This document shows, in pieces, positions 25,932 to 34,209 of a stretch of DNA of 50,798 nt. How positions within the stretch are numbered: position 1 is the stretch's first letter; each line of letters starts with the position of its first letter. The stretch comes from Methylibium sp. Its GTDB lineage: Bacteria > Pseudomonadota > Gammaproteobacteria > Burkholderiales > Burkholderiaceae_C. A program made the translations under genes and the position numbers. Below the pieces are notes generated by a model, which worked only from the letters and a program-made list of their open reading frames with translations, was not told the DNA's origin and searched no databases. Location of the stretch: assembly GCF_013817345.1 (NCBI RefSeq), contig NZ_JACDCW010000019.1:1-50798 (forward strand), written 5' to 3'.

Positions 25932-26915
25932 TTACATGCGCTCAAGAAAACTTGACCGTAGCAGCACGCTTTCACGGTGAAAGTCGAGATAGCGTCGCTG
26001 TCCGATCGAAAAGCTCCCGACATTCAGCGCTCGCTGCGAGTCGATGCCCATTCGCAGCAACGACTTGCGGTCCGCCACGGGCGAAACGATCAAACCCCCA
26101 CCGTCCTCGAAACCGATGAACCCGCGATCGAACAGATGGTCGACGCTGGGTGTGAGCAACAGCCCGTTCTCGCCGTCTAGACGTTCCTCGTTCGTCGCGT
26201 CACGCCAGGGCTTGCAGTGGCTGGCGCGCAGGTGTTCTTCTCGCGTTACGCCGGTGATCCGACACGCATGTTCGAGACGCATCACGCGCTGCTTGAAAAT
26301 GCCTTGGCCTCGCCGCGCGAGCACAACGGCCTGCCGCTCGGTCTCGGGCATGGTGTCGTCAGAGCGCATCCTGCTCAGTTCGTGCTCTTCCCACTCCACG
26401 AGGCCGATCGCCGCGGGGATCGACACCTCCCCGGCCACGCGATAGCCGAGCACCAGGTCTCGCGCCTCGGCGCCGAGCAGGTCGATCAAGGCAGCCGCCA
26501 AGCGCTCGGGCAGGCGGGTGAGGTACACGCTCTGCAGGCCGGCGCCGTTAGGGCGCAACGGCGCATACCGGTCCGGCAGCAGCGGCGCGAGCACGGACAT
26601 GTGTTCTGAGGGCTTGATCGGCAACCTCAGTTCGCTGAAGCGGACGTCCAGGCGCCAGCCGATCATGTCCCAATAGGCACCGGCTTGGCCGAACTCCAAC
26701 GGCTTCGGCGCCTCGTAGGCGTGGGAGGCCGCAATACCGATGGCGCGTATGACGGTGTCCGCGAAAGAGAACACCACGTCACCCGGCGCCACCTCGCGCA
26801 TGAAGTCGTAGAACGGGTTCCGGGCCTGGTTGGTCTTGCGCTTCGGCGACCACAAATAACCGCCCCGCACTTCGTGGCGATAGGTCTGGTTCTGATTGAC
26901 CCACCAGTAGCGCAC
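25932..26915 (-). CDS. EVE-like/PUA-type N-terminal domain fused to HNH endonuclease
   Basis: This 327-aa protein has an N-terminal domain (about 1-150; RYWWVNQNQTYRHEVRGGYL, GDVVFSFADTVIRAIGIA) that reads like an EVE/PUA-superfamily fold. The family is known to recognise modified bases. A C-terminal HNH nuclease follows (about 215-285; CRITGVTREEHLRASHCKPW, NGLLLTPSVDHLFDRGFI) with the catalytic histidines in place. This architecture suggests modification-dependent restriction (type IV-like), but no target is shown by the sequence. It starts at GTG. The next gene upstream on the same strand, a NERD protein, ends 127 bases away. Confidence 0.8.
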   Translation of the reverse strand: MRYWWVNQNQTYRHEVRGGYLWSPKRKTNQARNPFYDFMREVAPGDVVFSFADTVIRAIGIAASHAYEAPKPLEFGQAGAYWDMIGWRLDVRFSELRLPIKPSEHMSVLAPLLPDRYAPLRPNGAGLQSVYLTRLPERLAAALIDLLGAEARDLVLGYRVAGEVSIPAAIGLVEWEEHELSRMRSDDTMPETERQAVVLARRGQGIFKQRVMRLEHACRITGVTREEHLRASHCKPWRDATNEERLDGENGLLLTPSVDHLFDRGFIGFEDGGGLIVSPVADRKSLLRMGIDSQRALNVGSFSIGQRRYLDFHRESVLLRSSFLERM

Positions 26916-27042
26916 TGTGGATTGCCGCTGGTCCAGCCTACTGTCGCGCCGAGTTGGCGGACGCCGTCGCCGCTACAGCGGCGCTGGGCGTGGCGGCGGG
27001 CATGGGCTGAATGCTCTCCAGATCAACCAGAAAAACGATCAT

Positions 27043-27966
27043 TCACGAAGCGCGCTCCTGTTCGGCGTATCTCGGCGCGACCGTGCGGCAGCGCTGCTCG
27101 ACCTGGTGCACGACGCGTTGCACATCCTGGACGGACAAGCGCTGGGCACCGCGGGACTTCAGTAGTCCGGTCAAGTGCTTGCCGCTGAAAACGCTGACAC
27201 CACCCCGTCCGGTGAGCTCAACAAACCAGCCAGGCAGTGCAACGACCGGCAGCACTTGGACAGGCGAGCCGACCGCGCCGGTCAACCACTTCGCCAGCCA
27301 CGCCGCCTGCCGCTCGGCTTGTTCCAACGGTGCCTTGGTTGTCCATGTCGGGAACCTCAGGACCTTGCCGTCGAACACGACGGTCGCATCGGCCCTGCCG
27401 CGCCCCTGCTTCGGCTTCGTGAAGCCTTTGGTCTCAACAGCGAAGACACCCTCGCTGGAAATCACGACGTGGTCGATGTTGAAGTTGTCGGCCGGGATGT
27501 CGTGGAAGACGACTGCGCCCAGACGCATCAGTTGGTCGAGCTCTTGGCCCACGGCGAGCTCAGCGTCGTAGCCGGCCTTCAAGTTGTCGAGCCGTTTGCC
27601 CGCCATCAACAATTTGCGCACCGTGAACGCCACGAAGGCCAGAGCAAGCACGACATAAATCAGCGCCAGATGCATCATTCCCTGAAGTCCACGCAAATGA
27701 CTTTGCGCAAGGAACGTTGCCAACAGCAATAGTGGAATCATCATCAGCATGAACACGTTCGCCGATACGTCATTCGTTGTTTCGTCGAGCTGCTCGCGCA
27801 ATGTGTGTCCGGGACTCCGCAACATCGCAATGCCGATCGGCGATCTTCGACGCGCCCTGGCCCGCCGTTTCCGCACAACAAGAAATCCAATGGCCAGCGC
27901 TGGACCGAGGAAGCAGGCGGCAAGGACGCCGACAAGGATCGCAGCTTGTTGAGCGATCTCGGCCAT
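27043..27966 (-). CDS. Membrane-anchored NERD-domain protein
   Basis: This 307-aa protein has an N-terminal helix (ILVGVLAACFLGPALAIGFL), then two more membrane helices around residues 70-125, and a cytoplasmic nuclease-related domain (about 140-250; AELAVGQELDQLMRLGAVVF, IDHVVISSEGVFAVETKGF). The Asp and the E-x-K of the predicted nuclease-like core are present. NERD proteins are proposed nucleases or DNA-processing factors without firm function. The ATG at 27966 was preferred to one 57 bases upstream because it opens with the membrane helix. It may act with the adjacent HNH gene in defence. Confidence 0.8.
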   Translation of the reverse strand: MAEIAQQAAILVGVLAACFLGPALAIGFLVVRKRRARARRRSPIGIAMLRSPGHTLREQLDETTNDVSANVFMLMMIPLLLLATFLAQSHLRGLQGMMHLALIYVVLALAFVAFTVRKLLMAGKRLDNLKAGYDAELAVGQELDQLMRLGAVVFHDIPADNFNIDHVVISSEGVFAVETKGFTKPKQGRGRADATVVFDGKVLRFPTWTTKAPLEQAERQAAWLAKWLTGAVGSPVQVLPVVALPGWFVELTGRGGVSVFSGKHLTGLLKSRGAQRLSVQDVQRVVHQVEQRCRTVAPRYAEQERAS

Positions 27967-28073
27967 CAGGAGGCCTTGGCAGCGCTGTGAGGGGGCATCA
28001 CGTGGAGATCGCTCCGAGTGCATCGACTTTGGCCGCTACTGCTTGGCATGCGTTGCCGGGCCCGCTGAGGTTC

Positions 28074-28424
28074 TCAAACGGCGAGGTCACTTTCACCCCC
28101 GATCCCATATACAAAGGCAGCGATGATCTGCCGCGCCAACGGGGCGAGTGCCTTACGCAATGGCTCGGCCAAACTAACCGTCTTCTGCGCGATGCCGCAC
28201 TGCTCCGCGAAGATGGGTGAGTCAGTGTTGGCCTGGTAGTGCTTCTGGTTGCCGACAGCGCTCACGGTGACCAAGCCGCTCTGCGCCAGATTTGCCAGCT
28301 CACGTTGAACGGCACCCGACCCGCTGCCGACCAGCCCGATCAACTCGGTCGCATAGAAGCTGCGCGACGGCTGCCCGAACAGAAGCCCCAGCCACACGCT
28401 GCTTTGTGCCGGAGAACAATGCAT
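28074..28424 (-). pseudogene. Truncated winged-helix/nucleotidyltransferase-type regulator
   Basis: This 116-aa frame begins with a winged helix (LGLLFGQPSRSFYATELIGL, GSGSGAVQRELANLAQSGLV) and a linker, then starts a MNT-like nucleotidyltransferase domain (IIAAFVYGIGGESDLAV). In intact proteins this glycine-rich stretch continues as G-S-x-A-x-G ... D-x-D for another ~80 residues. Here the motif is shortened and meets a stop. It is probably a remnant, although the DNA-binding part could still be made. The region upstream (28425-28635) holds no gene, only a CAGCCGT triplet repeat near 28505-28528. Confidence 0.55.
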
Positions 28425-28635
28425 CGGCGAGGTCGGAGCGTTTCGGTTGCGAAGGACGCGCTATACCCATATTGGAATGAATGTACCCAACACAGGCACT
28501 CAGCCGGCAGCCGTCAGCCGTCAGCCGTCCAAGGCCGATGGAATGTCAACTACCGCAGGTTTTCCGGGGAACGTCAGTCCAGCCTCAGGCACTTGCTGAG
28601 CGAGACGCTGGTCAACCTGCTTTTTCCAAGCAGTC

Positions 28636-30909
28636 TCAAGGCGCGCCGGTCTGAATCTCCACGTGGCTGCCCACATGCCAGCGCACGCGCACAGGCTCTT
28701 GCGCGTCGGCGATGGTCTCAGAGTTCACGTCCTTGCCGCTGCCGTAATTGATCTGCCGGTCGGCTCGCTTGTTGATGCCGACCACCAGCACGAGGCGGCT
28801 GCCCGCCGCGAGCTTGGCCGCGGTCACGCGCTCGGCAGTGAACGCCAGCAACTGGCGCTCGCCCGCCCGGAGAAGCCGGCGCTCGACGCGGTCGCCGGCG
28901 TAGCTGGCCCGAAAGTCGTACGGTTCGAACAGGAGCCGGTAGTCGCCGCTCGCCGTCTGCTCGTACAGCGAGACGTTCAGGTCCACGTCCTGCCGCGAGG
29001 GCGTGATGTCGAACTCGCCGTGCAGGCTGCCGTGTATCTCGGTGTCCTTGGGCAGCGGATCGCTGACGAAGCGGATGCTGTTGCGCATGGGCAGTTGTTT
29101 TGTGCGCAGCGCGTCCGGCCACGGGATGCTGGCGTCGCTGCGGTCGGCCAGATCGACCGAGAGTCGCGCCTTGCCATCGCCTTTGGCCGGCGTCGGTGAC
29201 GTCAACAGACGGTGCGGGCCGTCGAGCTTGCGAGTGTTGAGGTACAGGCGCAGCGGGGGGCGATCCGGCGCGTCCAGCGTCGGCGCGTGGCGCCAGCGGT
29301 CGGCGCCCATGACCTGGTAGTTGACGCGGTCCTGCAGTAGCGCGGGCTTTTTCGCCCCCTTGAAGACGTGGTCGAGCCATTGATAGCGCAGCTCGGGCAG
29401 ATCGACACGGGCGACAGGGTCGAGCGTGTAGCCGCGCAGCGTCTCCACTGTGCCGAGCCGGATTGAGGCCGCGTCCCAGGGGCCGAGCAGCAGCGTCGTG
29501 TCGGCCTGCGGACGGTTGCGCAGATGCTCGCGGTGGAAGTAGAGCGCGCCAGCCTCGGCGCCGTAGTAGCCGGCGATGTTGAGCACCGGGATGTCGATCT
29601 GCGCAAACTGCTCCGCGGAAGGCAGGAACTTGCGCCAGTAGCGGTCGTGGCTGGGGTGCGCCAGCCAGCTTTGCACCAGGTTGCTGCGCTTGCCCAGCAG
29701 CACGCGGTCTATGTCCCAGTAAGGGCCGCCCTGGCGGTACCAGCGTTCATCGAGAGCGCGCCACTCCGCGTCGGTGTCGGCTTCGGTATGAGCGAGCGTC
29801 GGCTCGGCCATCGCGTGCTCGTGCGTCCAGCGGACGAATGCATTGCGATAGATCTGCCCGGCCATCGGGAAGTCGATGCCCGGCGCCATCGGCGCGGTCG
29901 TGGCGATCGCTTTGAGCGCCGCCGGTTTCGAGCGCGCCGCGGCCCAGGCGGCGTAGCCGGAGTAGCCGTCGCCGAGCATGCCGACGCGGCCGTCACTCCA
30001 CGGTTGCCGGGCGATCCACTCGATGACGGCTGCGGCGTCTTCGCCGTCGTGAACGAAGGGCCACGCATCGCCCTTGCCGTCGGGCGTGCGCCCTCGCGCG
30101 TACGCCGTGATGCCGACGTAGCCCTTGAAGGCGCTGCGCTGCGCGTCGTCCTCGGCGGGGTCGAGCGTGAAGCGCAACAGCGTCGGCAGGGGGCCCTTCG
30201 CGGCTTTCCCGCCGCCGGGTCGGACCACGCTCGCATGGATGACGACGCCCGCACCCACGGGGATCCGGACGTCCGCCTGCACCACGTAGCGGCGGCGGTT
30301 CTCCGCCGCGAACAGCTCGGGCAGCAGCGTGTTGAAACTGCGACGCGATTCATACGCGAGCCAGGCGCGCACAAGGGCCACGGCGTCGGCCTGCGGGAGG
30401 CTGCCCTTTGCGCGCCAGCGCTCGAAGGCCTGCTGCAGCGGCTCGCGGAACACCGGCGGCGGGATGGCGAGCCGTTCCATGACGGCCGCGGCTTGCGCGT
30501 CGTCGAGCGGCGGCACCAGCTCCTGGAACGAGCGCGTGTAGGCCTTGGCGAAGCCGAGGCGCTCCTTCGCTTCGATCGCTCGCGCATGCGCGTAGATGCC
30601 GTCGATGATCGCGCGCTCCGCCAGGGCGTCGAACGGCTTGCCCTCGTGGCGGCGGCGCAGCAAGCGGCTGCTGTCGTAGGCCGCGGCGTAGTCGCCGCTG
30701 ACGATCTGCAGAGCGGTCAGGTTGGCCAGGTAGCCATCGGTGTCGTCATCCTTGTAGACCGGCACGATGCGCTGCGCCAGATCGCGCATCACGTCCCCCG
30801 CAGCGACATCGTCGGGGTCGCGCGGTGCCTGGAAGCTGAAATCCAGCGCCCACGCCCAGACCGGCAGCGCGAGCACCAGCAGGAGGGCGCGACGCATGCG
30901 ATGGCTCAC
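28636..30909 (-). CDS. Secreted CocE/NonD-family hydrolase (X-Pro dipeptidyl-peptidase-like)
   Basis: This 757-aa protein has a Sec-type signal peptide (RRALLLVLALPVWAWA, cleavage near residue 20), an alpha/beta-hydrolase domain with nucleophile S317 in GDGYSGYAAW, and the C-terminal jelly-roll of the family (SIRFVSDPLPKDTEIHGSL, DVDLNVSLYEQTASGDYRLL). Family enzymes cleave esters, acylated antibiotics or X-Pro peptides; here the substrate is unknown. The GTG at 30909 was kept, but ATG 12 bases later (MRRALLLVL) is equally plausible. It is last in the leftward glycan operon, 61 bases after the transporter gene. Confidence 0.85.
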   Translation of the reverse strand: MSHRMRRALLLVLALPVWAWALDFSFQAPRDPDDVAAGDVMRDLAQRIVPVYKDDDTDGYLANLTALQIVSGDYAAAYDSSRLLRRRHEGKPFDALAERAIIDGIYAHARAIEAKERLGFAKAYTRSFQELVPPLDDAQAAAVMERLAIPPPVFREPLQQAFERWRAKGSLPQADAVALVRAWLAYESRRSFNTLLPELFAAENRRRYVVQADVRIPVGAGVVIHASVVRPGGGKAAKGPLPTLLRFTLDPAEDDAQRSAFKGYVGITAYARGRTPDGKGDAWPFVHDGEDAAAVIEWIARQPWSDGRVGMLGDGYSGYAAWAAARSKPAALKAIATTAPMAPGIDFPMAGQIYRNAFVRWTHEHAMAEPTLAHTEADTDAEWRALDERWYRQGGPYWDIDRVLLGKRSNLVQSWLAHPSHDRYWRKFLPSAEQFAQIDIPVLNIAGYYGAEAGALYFHREHLRNRPQADTTLLLGPWDAASIRLGTVETLRGYTLDPVARVDLPELRYQWLDHVFKGAKKPALLQDRVNYQVMGADRWRHAPTLDAPDRPPLRLYLNTRKLDGPHRLLTSPTPAKGDGKARLSVDLADRSDASIPWPDALRTKQLPMRNSIRFVSDPLPKDTEIHGSLHGEFDITPSRQDVDLNVSLYEQTASGDYRLLFEPYDFRASYAGDRVERRLLRAGERQLLAFTAERVTAAKLAAGSRLVLVVGINKRADRQINYGSGKDVNSETIADAQEPVRVRWHVGSHVEIQTGAP

Positions 30910-30970
30910 TGGGTAACCTCCGTGCTTCGCACTGCGGTGCGAGCCCCCTTCGGAGCGGCCGTGCGGGGGC

Positions 30971-32731
30971 TCATGACTGCTTCGCCCGGCGGCGCTCCGG
31001 CGCCTTGACCAGATGCACCACCTGCGTGAACAGCCGGTCGTGCGCCTCTCCGGCCGAGCCGATGTGGACGATGCCGGTGTGCGCGAGTGGGCCGTTGAGC
31101 ACGTCGATGATGCGTGCCAGCGTGTCGTCGTCGAAGGCGCCGAAGGCCTCGTCCATCACCAGCCAGGGCGGGCTCTGCAGCACCACGCGGGCGAAGCCCA
31201 GCAAGAGCTGCTCGTCGATGCTGAGCTCCCGCTCCCAGCGCCGCGTCTCGTTCAGCATGGGTTCCAGGCGCTGTAGGCCCACGCTCGCCAGCGCCGCCGC
31301 CATGGCTTCCCGCGGATAGCTGGGCGACGCGATCGCGTAGCACAGCACGTCGGCCAGGGTGCCGCGGGGCAGGTAGGGCGTGCCGCGTGGCATGTAATGG
31401 ATCGTCTCGCCGCGAGGCCGGCGCACGGTGCCGGAGCCCCAGGGCCACAGGCCCGCGAGCGCCCGGAACAGCAAGGTCTTCTCGGTGCCCGGCGCGCCGA
31501 GGATCAGCAGGCGCTGACCGGCTTGCACGACCAGATCGGAAGCGTCCAGCCGATCGCGGCCGGCCCAGACGCGCACCTCGAGCGCTTCGATCGCGAGGGT
31601 TCCGGGTTCGCTCTCGGCGTAGGCGATGCGGCTGCCCCGCTGCGCGGCTTCCAGGTCGGACGCCAGCACCTGACGCAGGCCGACGACGCGCAGCAGCGTG
31701 GCGCGCCAGTCGGCGATGAGGCTGAAGTTGTCGATGAACCAGCGCAGCGACGACTGCGCCTGCGTGAAGGCGGCGGCGGCCATCATCAGGCCGCCGAACG
31801 ACACCTTCCCCGAGAAGTACAGCGGCGCGGCCACCAGGATCGGCGCAATGAGCGTGACCCAGCCAAAGCCGGCGGTGACCCAGGTGAGGTTGGTCAGCCC
31901 GAGCACCACGCGCGACGTGGCTTGCAAGACATCGTCGAGAGTCGACGCCACCCGGCGCTTCTCGTCGGCTTCGCCGCCGGCCAGCGAGATGCCGTCGAGA
32001 TGCTCGTTGATGCGGGTCAGCGAGAAGCGCAATTCACCTTCGCGTGCGTAGCGCTCGGCATTGCGCGGGATCAGGCTCCTGCCGACCCAATAGCTCATCA
32101 GCGAGCCGGCGCCCGCGTAGAGGATCGCGGCCCACAGCATGAAACCCGGCAGGGCATGGTCCTCGCCGTCGATGAACAAGGTGAAGTCCTTGGAGATGAT
32201 CCACAGCACGCTCGAGAAGCTGCCGAACAGGACCAAAGCCTGCAGCAGACCCACCCCGAGACTGGCGGACAGATCGCACAGTTTCAGCGTGTCTTCGTGC
32301 ATGCGCTGATCGGGATGGGCGCCCATCGGGCCGCTGCCCGCGAGCCAGAACGCCCGGCGAGGCTGCAGCCAGAGTCCCACGAGGTCGGTGACCAGGGCCT
32401 CGCGCAGCTTGAGCTGCAAGGTTTCGACCAACCACCGCTGCCCGACGTTCAGAACCAACAGGGCGCCCGCGATCACCGCGAACACGCCGAGTTGCCAGAT
32501 GAACTCGTTCAGGTCGCGACGCGAGATCGCGTCGTAGAACGGCTGGTTCCAGCGGTTCAACTCCAGTTGCCCATAAGCCGTGAACGCGATGACCACGACG
32601 ATGGCGCCCACCAGCGCGGCCAGCGTCTTCGCCACAGTGGACGCTCGCCAGGCGCCGAGCAACACGCCGACCTGATGGACGACGCCGGTGTTCACCACCA
32701 GCTCGGTCCGGCGTGACGCCAGTGCGCTCAT
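30971..32731 (-). CDS. SbmA/BacA/YddA-type ABC transporter (fused permease-ATPase)
   Basis: This ~586-aa protein has an N-terminal permease with about six helices (from TLAALVGAIVVVIAFTAYGQ) and the family stretch LELNRWNQPFYDAISRRDLN, then a C-terminal ATPase. The Walker A is GAPGTEKT at 412-419, where the usual second-last glycine is Glu417. The signature reads LSIDEQLLLG and Walker B LVMDEAFGAFDD. Relatives are the ABC peptide/fatty-acid transporters of the BacA/YddA group. The altered Walker A may weaken ATP binding. The ATG overlaps the GH15 stop by 4 bases; an upstream in-frame ATG would overlap it by 58. Confidence 0.85.
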   Translation of the reverse strand: MSALASRRTELVVNTGVVHQVGVLLGAWRASTVAKTLAALVGAIVVVIAFTAYGQLELNRWNQPFYDAISRRDLNEFIWQLGVFAVIAGALLVLNVGQRWLVETLQLKLREALVTDLVGLWLQPRRAFWLAGSGPMGAHPDQRMHEDTLKLCDLSASLGVGLLQALVLFGSFSSVLWIISKDFTLFIDGEDHALPGFMLWAAILYAGAGSLMSYWVGRSLIPRNAERYAREGELRFSLTRINEHLDGISLAGGEADEKRRVASTLDDVLQATSRVVLGLTNLTWVTAGFGWVTLIAPILVAAPLYFSGKVSFGGLMMAAAAFTQAQSSLRWFIDNFSLIADWRATLLRVVGLRQVLASDLEAAQRGSRIAYAESEPGTLAIEALEVRVWAGRDRLDASDLVVQAGQRLLILGAPGTEKTLLFRALAGLWPWGSGTVRRPRGETIHYMPRGTPYLPRGTLADVLCYAIASPSYPREAMAAALASVGLQRLEPMLNETRRWERELSIDEQLLLGFARVVLQSPPWLVMDEAFGAFDDDTLARIIDVLNGPLAHTGIVHIGSAGEAHDRLFTQVVHLVKAPERRRAKQS

Positions 32732-34209
32732 CGCCGCCAAGGCGCTCGCAAGGCCGCGGCGGCGATGCGGCGCGCCGAGACACATGAAATGAATGCGGCA
32801 TAGCTCCAGGCCAGGTGCTTTGCCGAGGTCTGCGCGCCGCTGCGCTGATCGAACTGCTCCGACAGATCGCCGTTGGCCGGCGTGTATGCGCGCACGGTAG
32901 CGAGGTAGGCGTCGCCGCGCTCGAACCAGTGGCGAGGATCACGACCCGGCGCGCCGCCCAGCGCCGCGACGCGGAAGCAGAACTCGGCGGCGCCGAGCGT
33001 GGAGAAGTAGTAGGCGCCGCCCGAGAAGTACACGTCGCCGGCATAGCGCCCCATCGCCGAGCCGCGGCTTGCTGCGCGGCCGTGGTTGATTGGGTAGGCC
33101 GCGTCGAACAGCGCGTCGAGTCGTGCCAGCGTGGCCTGCATGCGCGGATCGGCCACGGTGTGATGCGGCTTCGCTTGCACTTGCTCCCTCTCCCGCCCAG
33201 GCGGGAGAGGGAGCGATGCAATTGAATGCAACTCGGCATGAGTCGGTTCGGGGCCCATGCTATGGATCGCCGACAGGATCACCGCGATGTCCAGCGCCTT
33301 CGCACTGGGCCGGTCGTCCGCCAGCACGCGTGAGCGGTAGTAGCCGGGCGTCGCGTCGTGTCCGTCGACCCAATAGTCGTCGAGCAAACTCAGCACGGCC
33401 TGCGACTCCTCGCCGCAGCGCTGCGCCCCCGCGGTATCGCCCAGGCCCTGCAGCCATGCCGCGCCTTCGGCCAGCGCGGCCGCCGAGACGCGCAGCGTGT
33501 AGTAGTGGTGGCCGCTTTCCTCTTCCCAGATGTCGTACGACGGCTCGCGCCAGTGACGCAGCGTGAAGTCGAGGTCGAACCGGATCAAGGCGCTGACCTC
33601 CGTCAGCAAGGGCGCATCGAGCTGCCCTCCAGCCGCCCAGCGCAGCAGCGCCAACGCACGCAGCGGCGGCCCGTCGTGCTGGGGGCGCGCCCATCGGGAG
33701 ACATCGAGCGTGCCGTCGGGGTTCACGCGCGTCTCCATGACGACGGCATCGCCATGGGCGCTGGTGAGGTCGCCTTCGGCGCGCACGAACTGCAGGAATT
33801 TGGGGGCCACGCGCGTGAGACGGTCGGTCGCCGCGGCATCGATGCGGCCGTCGAGGTGGTTCAAGGCCAGGCTGAAGCGAGTGAAGTCGCGCAGATGCTG
33901 CAAGGCTTCGTCACCGAGACGTCGCTCGACGTAGAGCAGGTGCAGTGCTTCGATGACGACGGCGGAGTCGCGGAACCAATGGAAGAAGTAGTCCGGGTCC
34001 GGGTCCCAGTCGCCGAGGACAGGCGACGCGACGATGGCGCCGGCGATCGGCCTCATCGTCTGGCCGAAGCCGGGTCGATGCTTGACGATGGCCACCGGCG
34101 AGATGCTGGCGAGCATCGCGCTGGCCGAATGGCGCAACTGCTTTTCGAGCCAGGGCTCGAACGCGGGATCCTGCGGGCTCGTCACGCTCTGGTTCACGCG
34201 CTGGGTCAC
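32728..34209 (-). CDS. GH15 glucoamylase of the fungal type, with a REP insertion
   Basis: This 493-aa protein carries the GH15 (alpha/alpha)6-barrel. The signatures are LGDWDPDPDYFFHWFRDSAV, the general-acid region YDIWEEESGHHYYTLRVSA (E229/E230), VYFSGGAYYFSTLGAAEF and, near the C-terminus, LSEQFDQRSGAQTSAKHLAW with the catalytic-base glutamate. The last segments match fungal glucoamylases more closely than the usual ~600-aa bacterial type. There is no signal peptide, so it should act in the cytoplasm on imported alpha-glucans. The GTG at 34209 was chosen from the GTGA overlap with the upstream gene and from homology. A REP-like hairpin lies in frame at 33183-33214. Confidence 0.85.
   Translation of the reverse strand: MTQRVNQSVTSPQDPAFEPWLEKQLRHSASAMLASISPVAIVKHRPGFGQTMRPIAGAIVASPVLGDWDPDPDYFFHWFRDSAVVIEALHLLYVERRLGDEALQHLRDFTRFSLALNHLDGRIDAAATDRLTRVAPKFLQFVRAEGDLTSAHGDAVVMETRVNPDGTLDVSRWARPQHDGPPLRALALLRWAAGGQLDAPLLTEVSALIRFDLDFTLRHWREPSYDIWEEESGHHYYTLRVSAAALAEGAAWLQGLGDTAGAQRCGEESQAVLSLLDDYWVDGHDATPGYYRSRVLADDRPSAKALDIAVILSAIHSMGPEPTHAELHSIASLPLPPGREREQVQAKPHHTVADPRMQATLARLDALFDAAYPINHGRAASRGSAMGRYAGDVYFSGGAYYFSTLGAAEFCFRVAALGGAPGRDPRHWFERGDAYLATVRAYTPANGDLSEQFDQRSGAQTSAKHLAWSYAAFISCVSARRIAAAALRAPWRR
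33183..33214. repeat. REP-like perfect 15-bp inverted repeat inside the GH15 gene
   Basis: GCTCCCTCTCCCGCC, a 2-base loop, then GGCGGGAGAGGGAGC. It is related in sequence to the palindrome in soeB. It is read through in frame as LPLPPGREREQ, at a place (between LHSIAS and HTVADPRMQ) where homologous GH15 proteins have no such segment. Confidence 0.8.

Noticed and set aside
28501-28530. Short CAGCCGT direct repeat
   Set aside because: Only about three units; too short to call a tandem-repeat locus or CRISPR-like array.
29524-31008. A 494-codon open frame on the + strand opposite the CocE-like gene
   Set aside because: It is the antisense of a well-supported gene with signal peptide and catalytic motif; the GC-rich codon pattern creates such shadows. 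The same holds for long frames at 35536-37386 (-), 36009-37688 (+), 37946-39199 (-), 1575-2783 (-) and 180-1316 (+).
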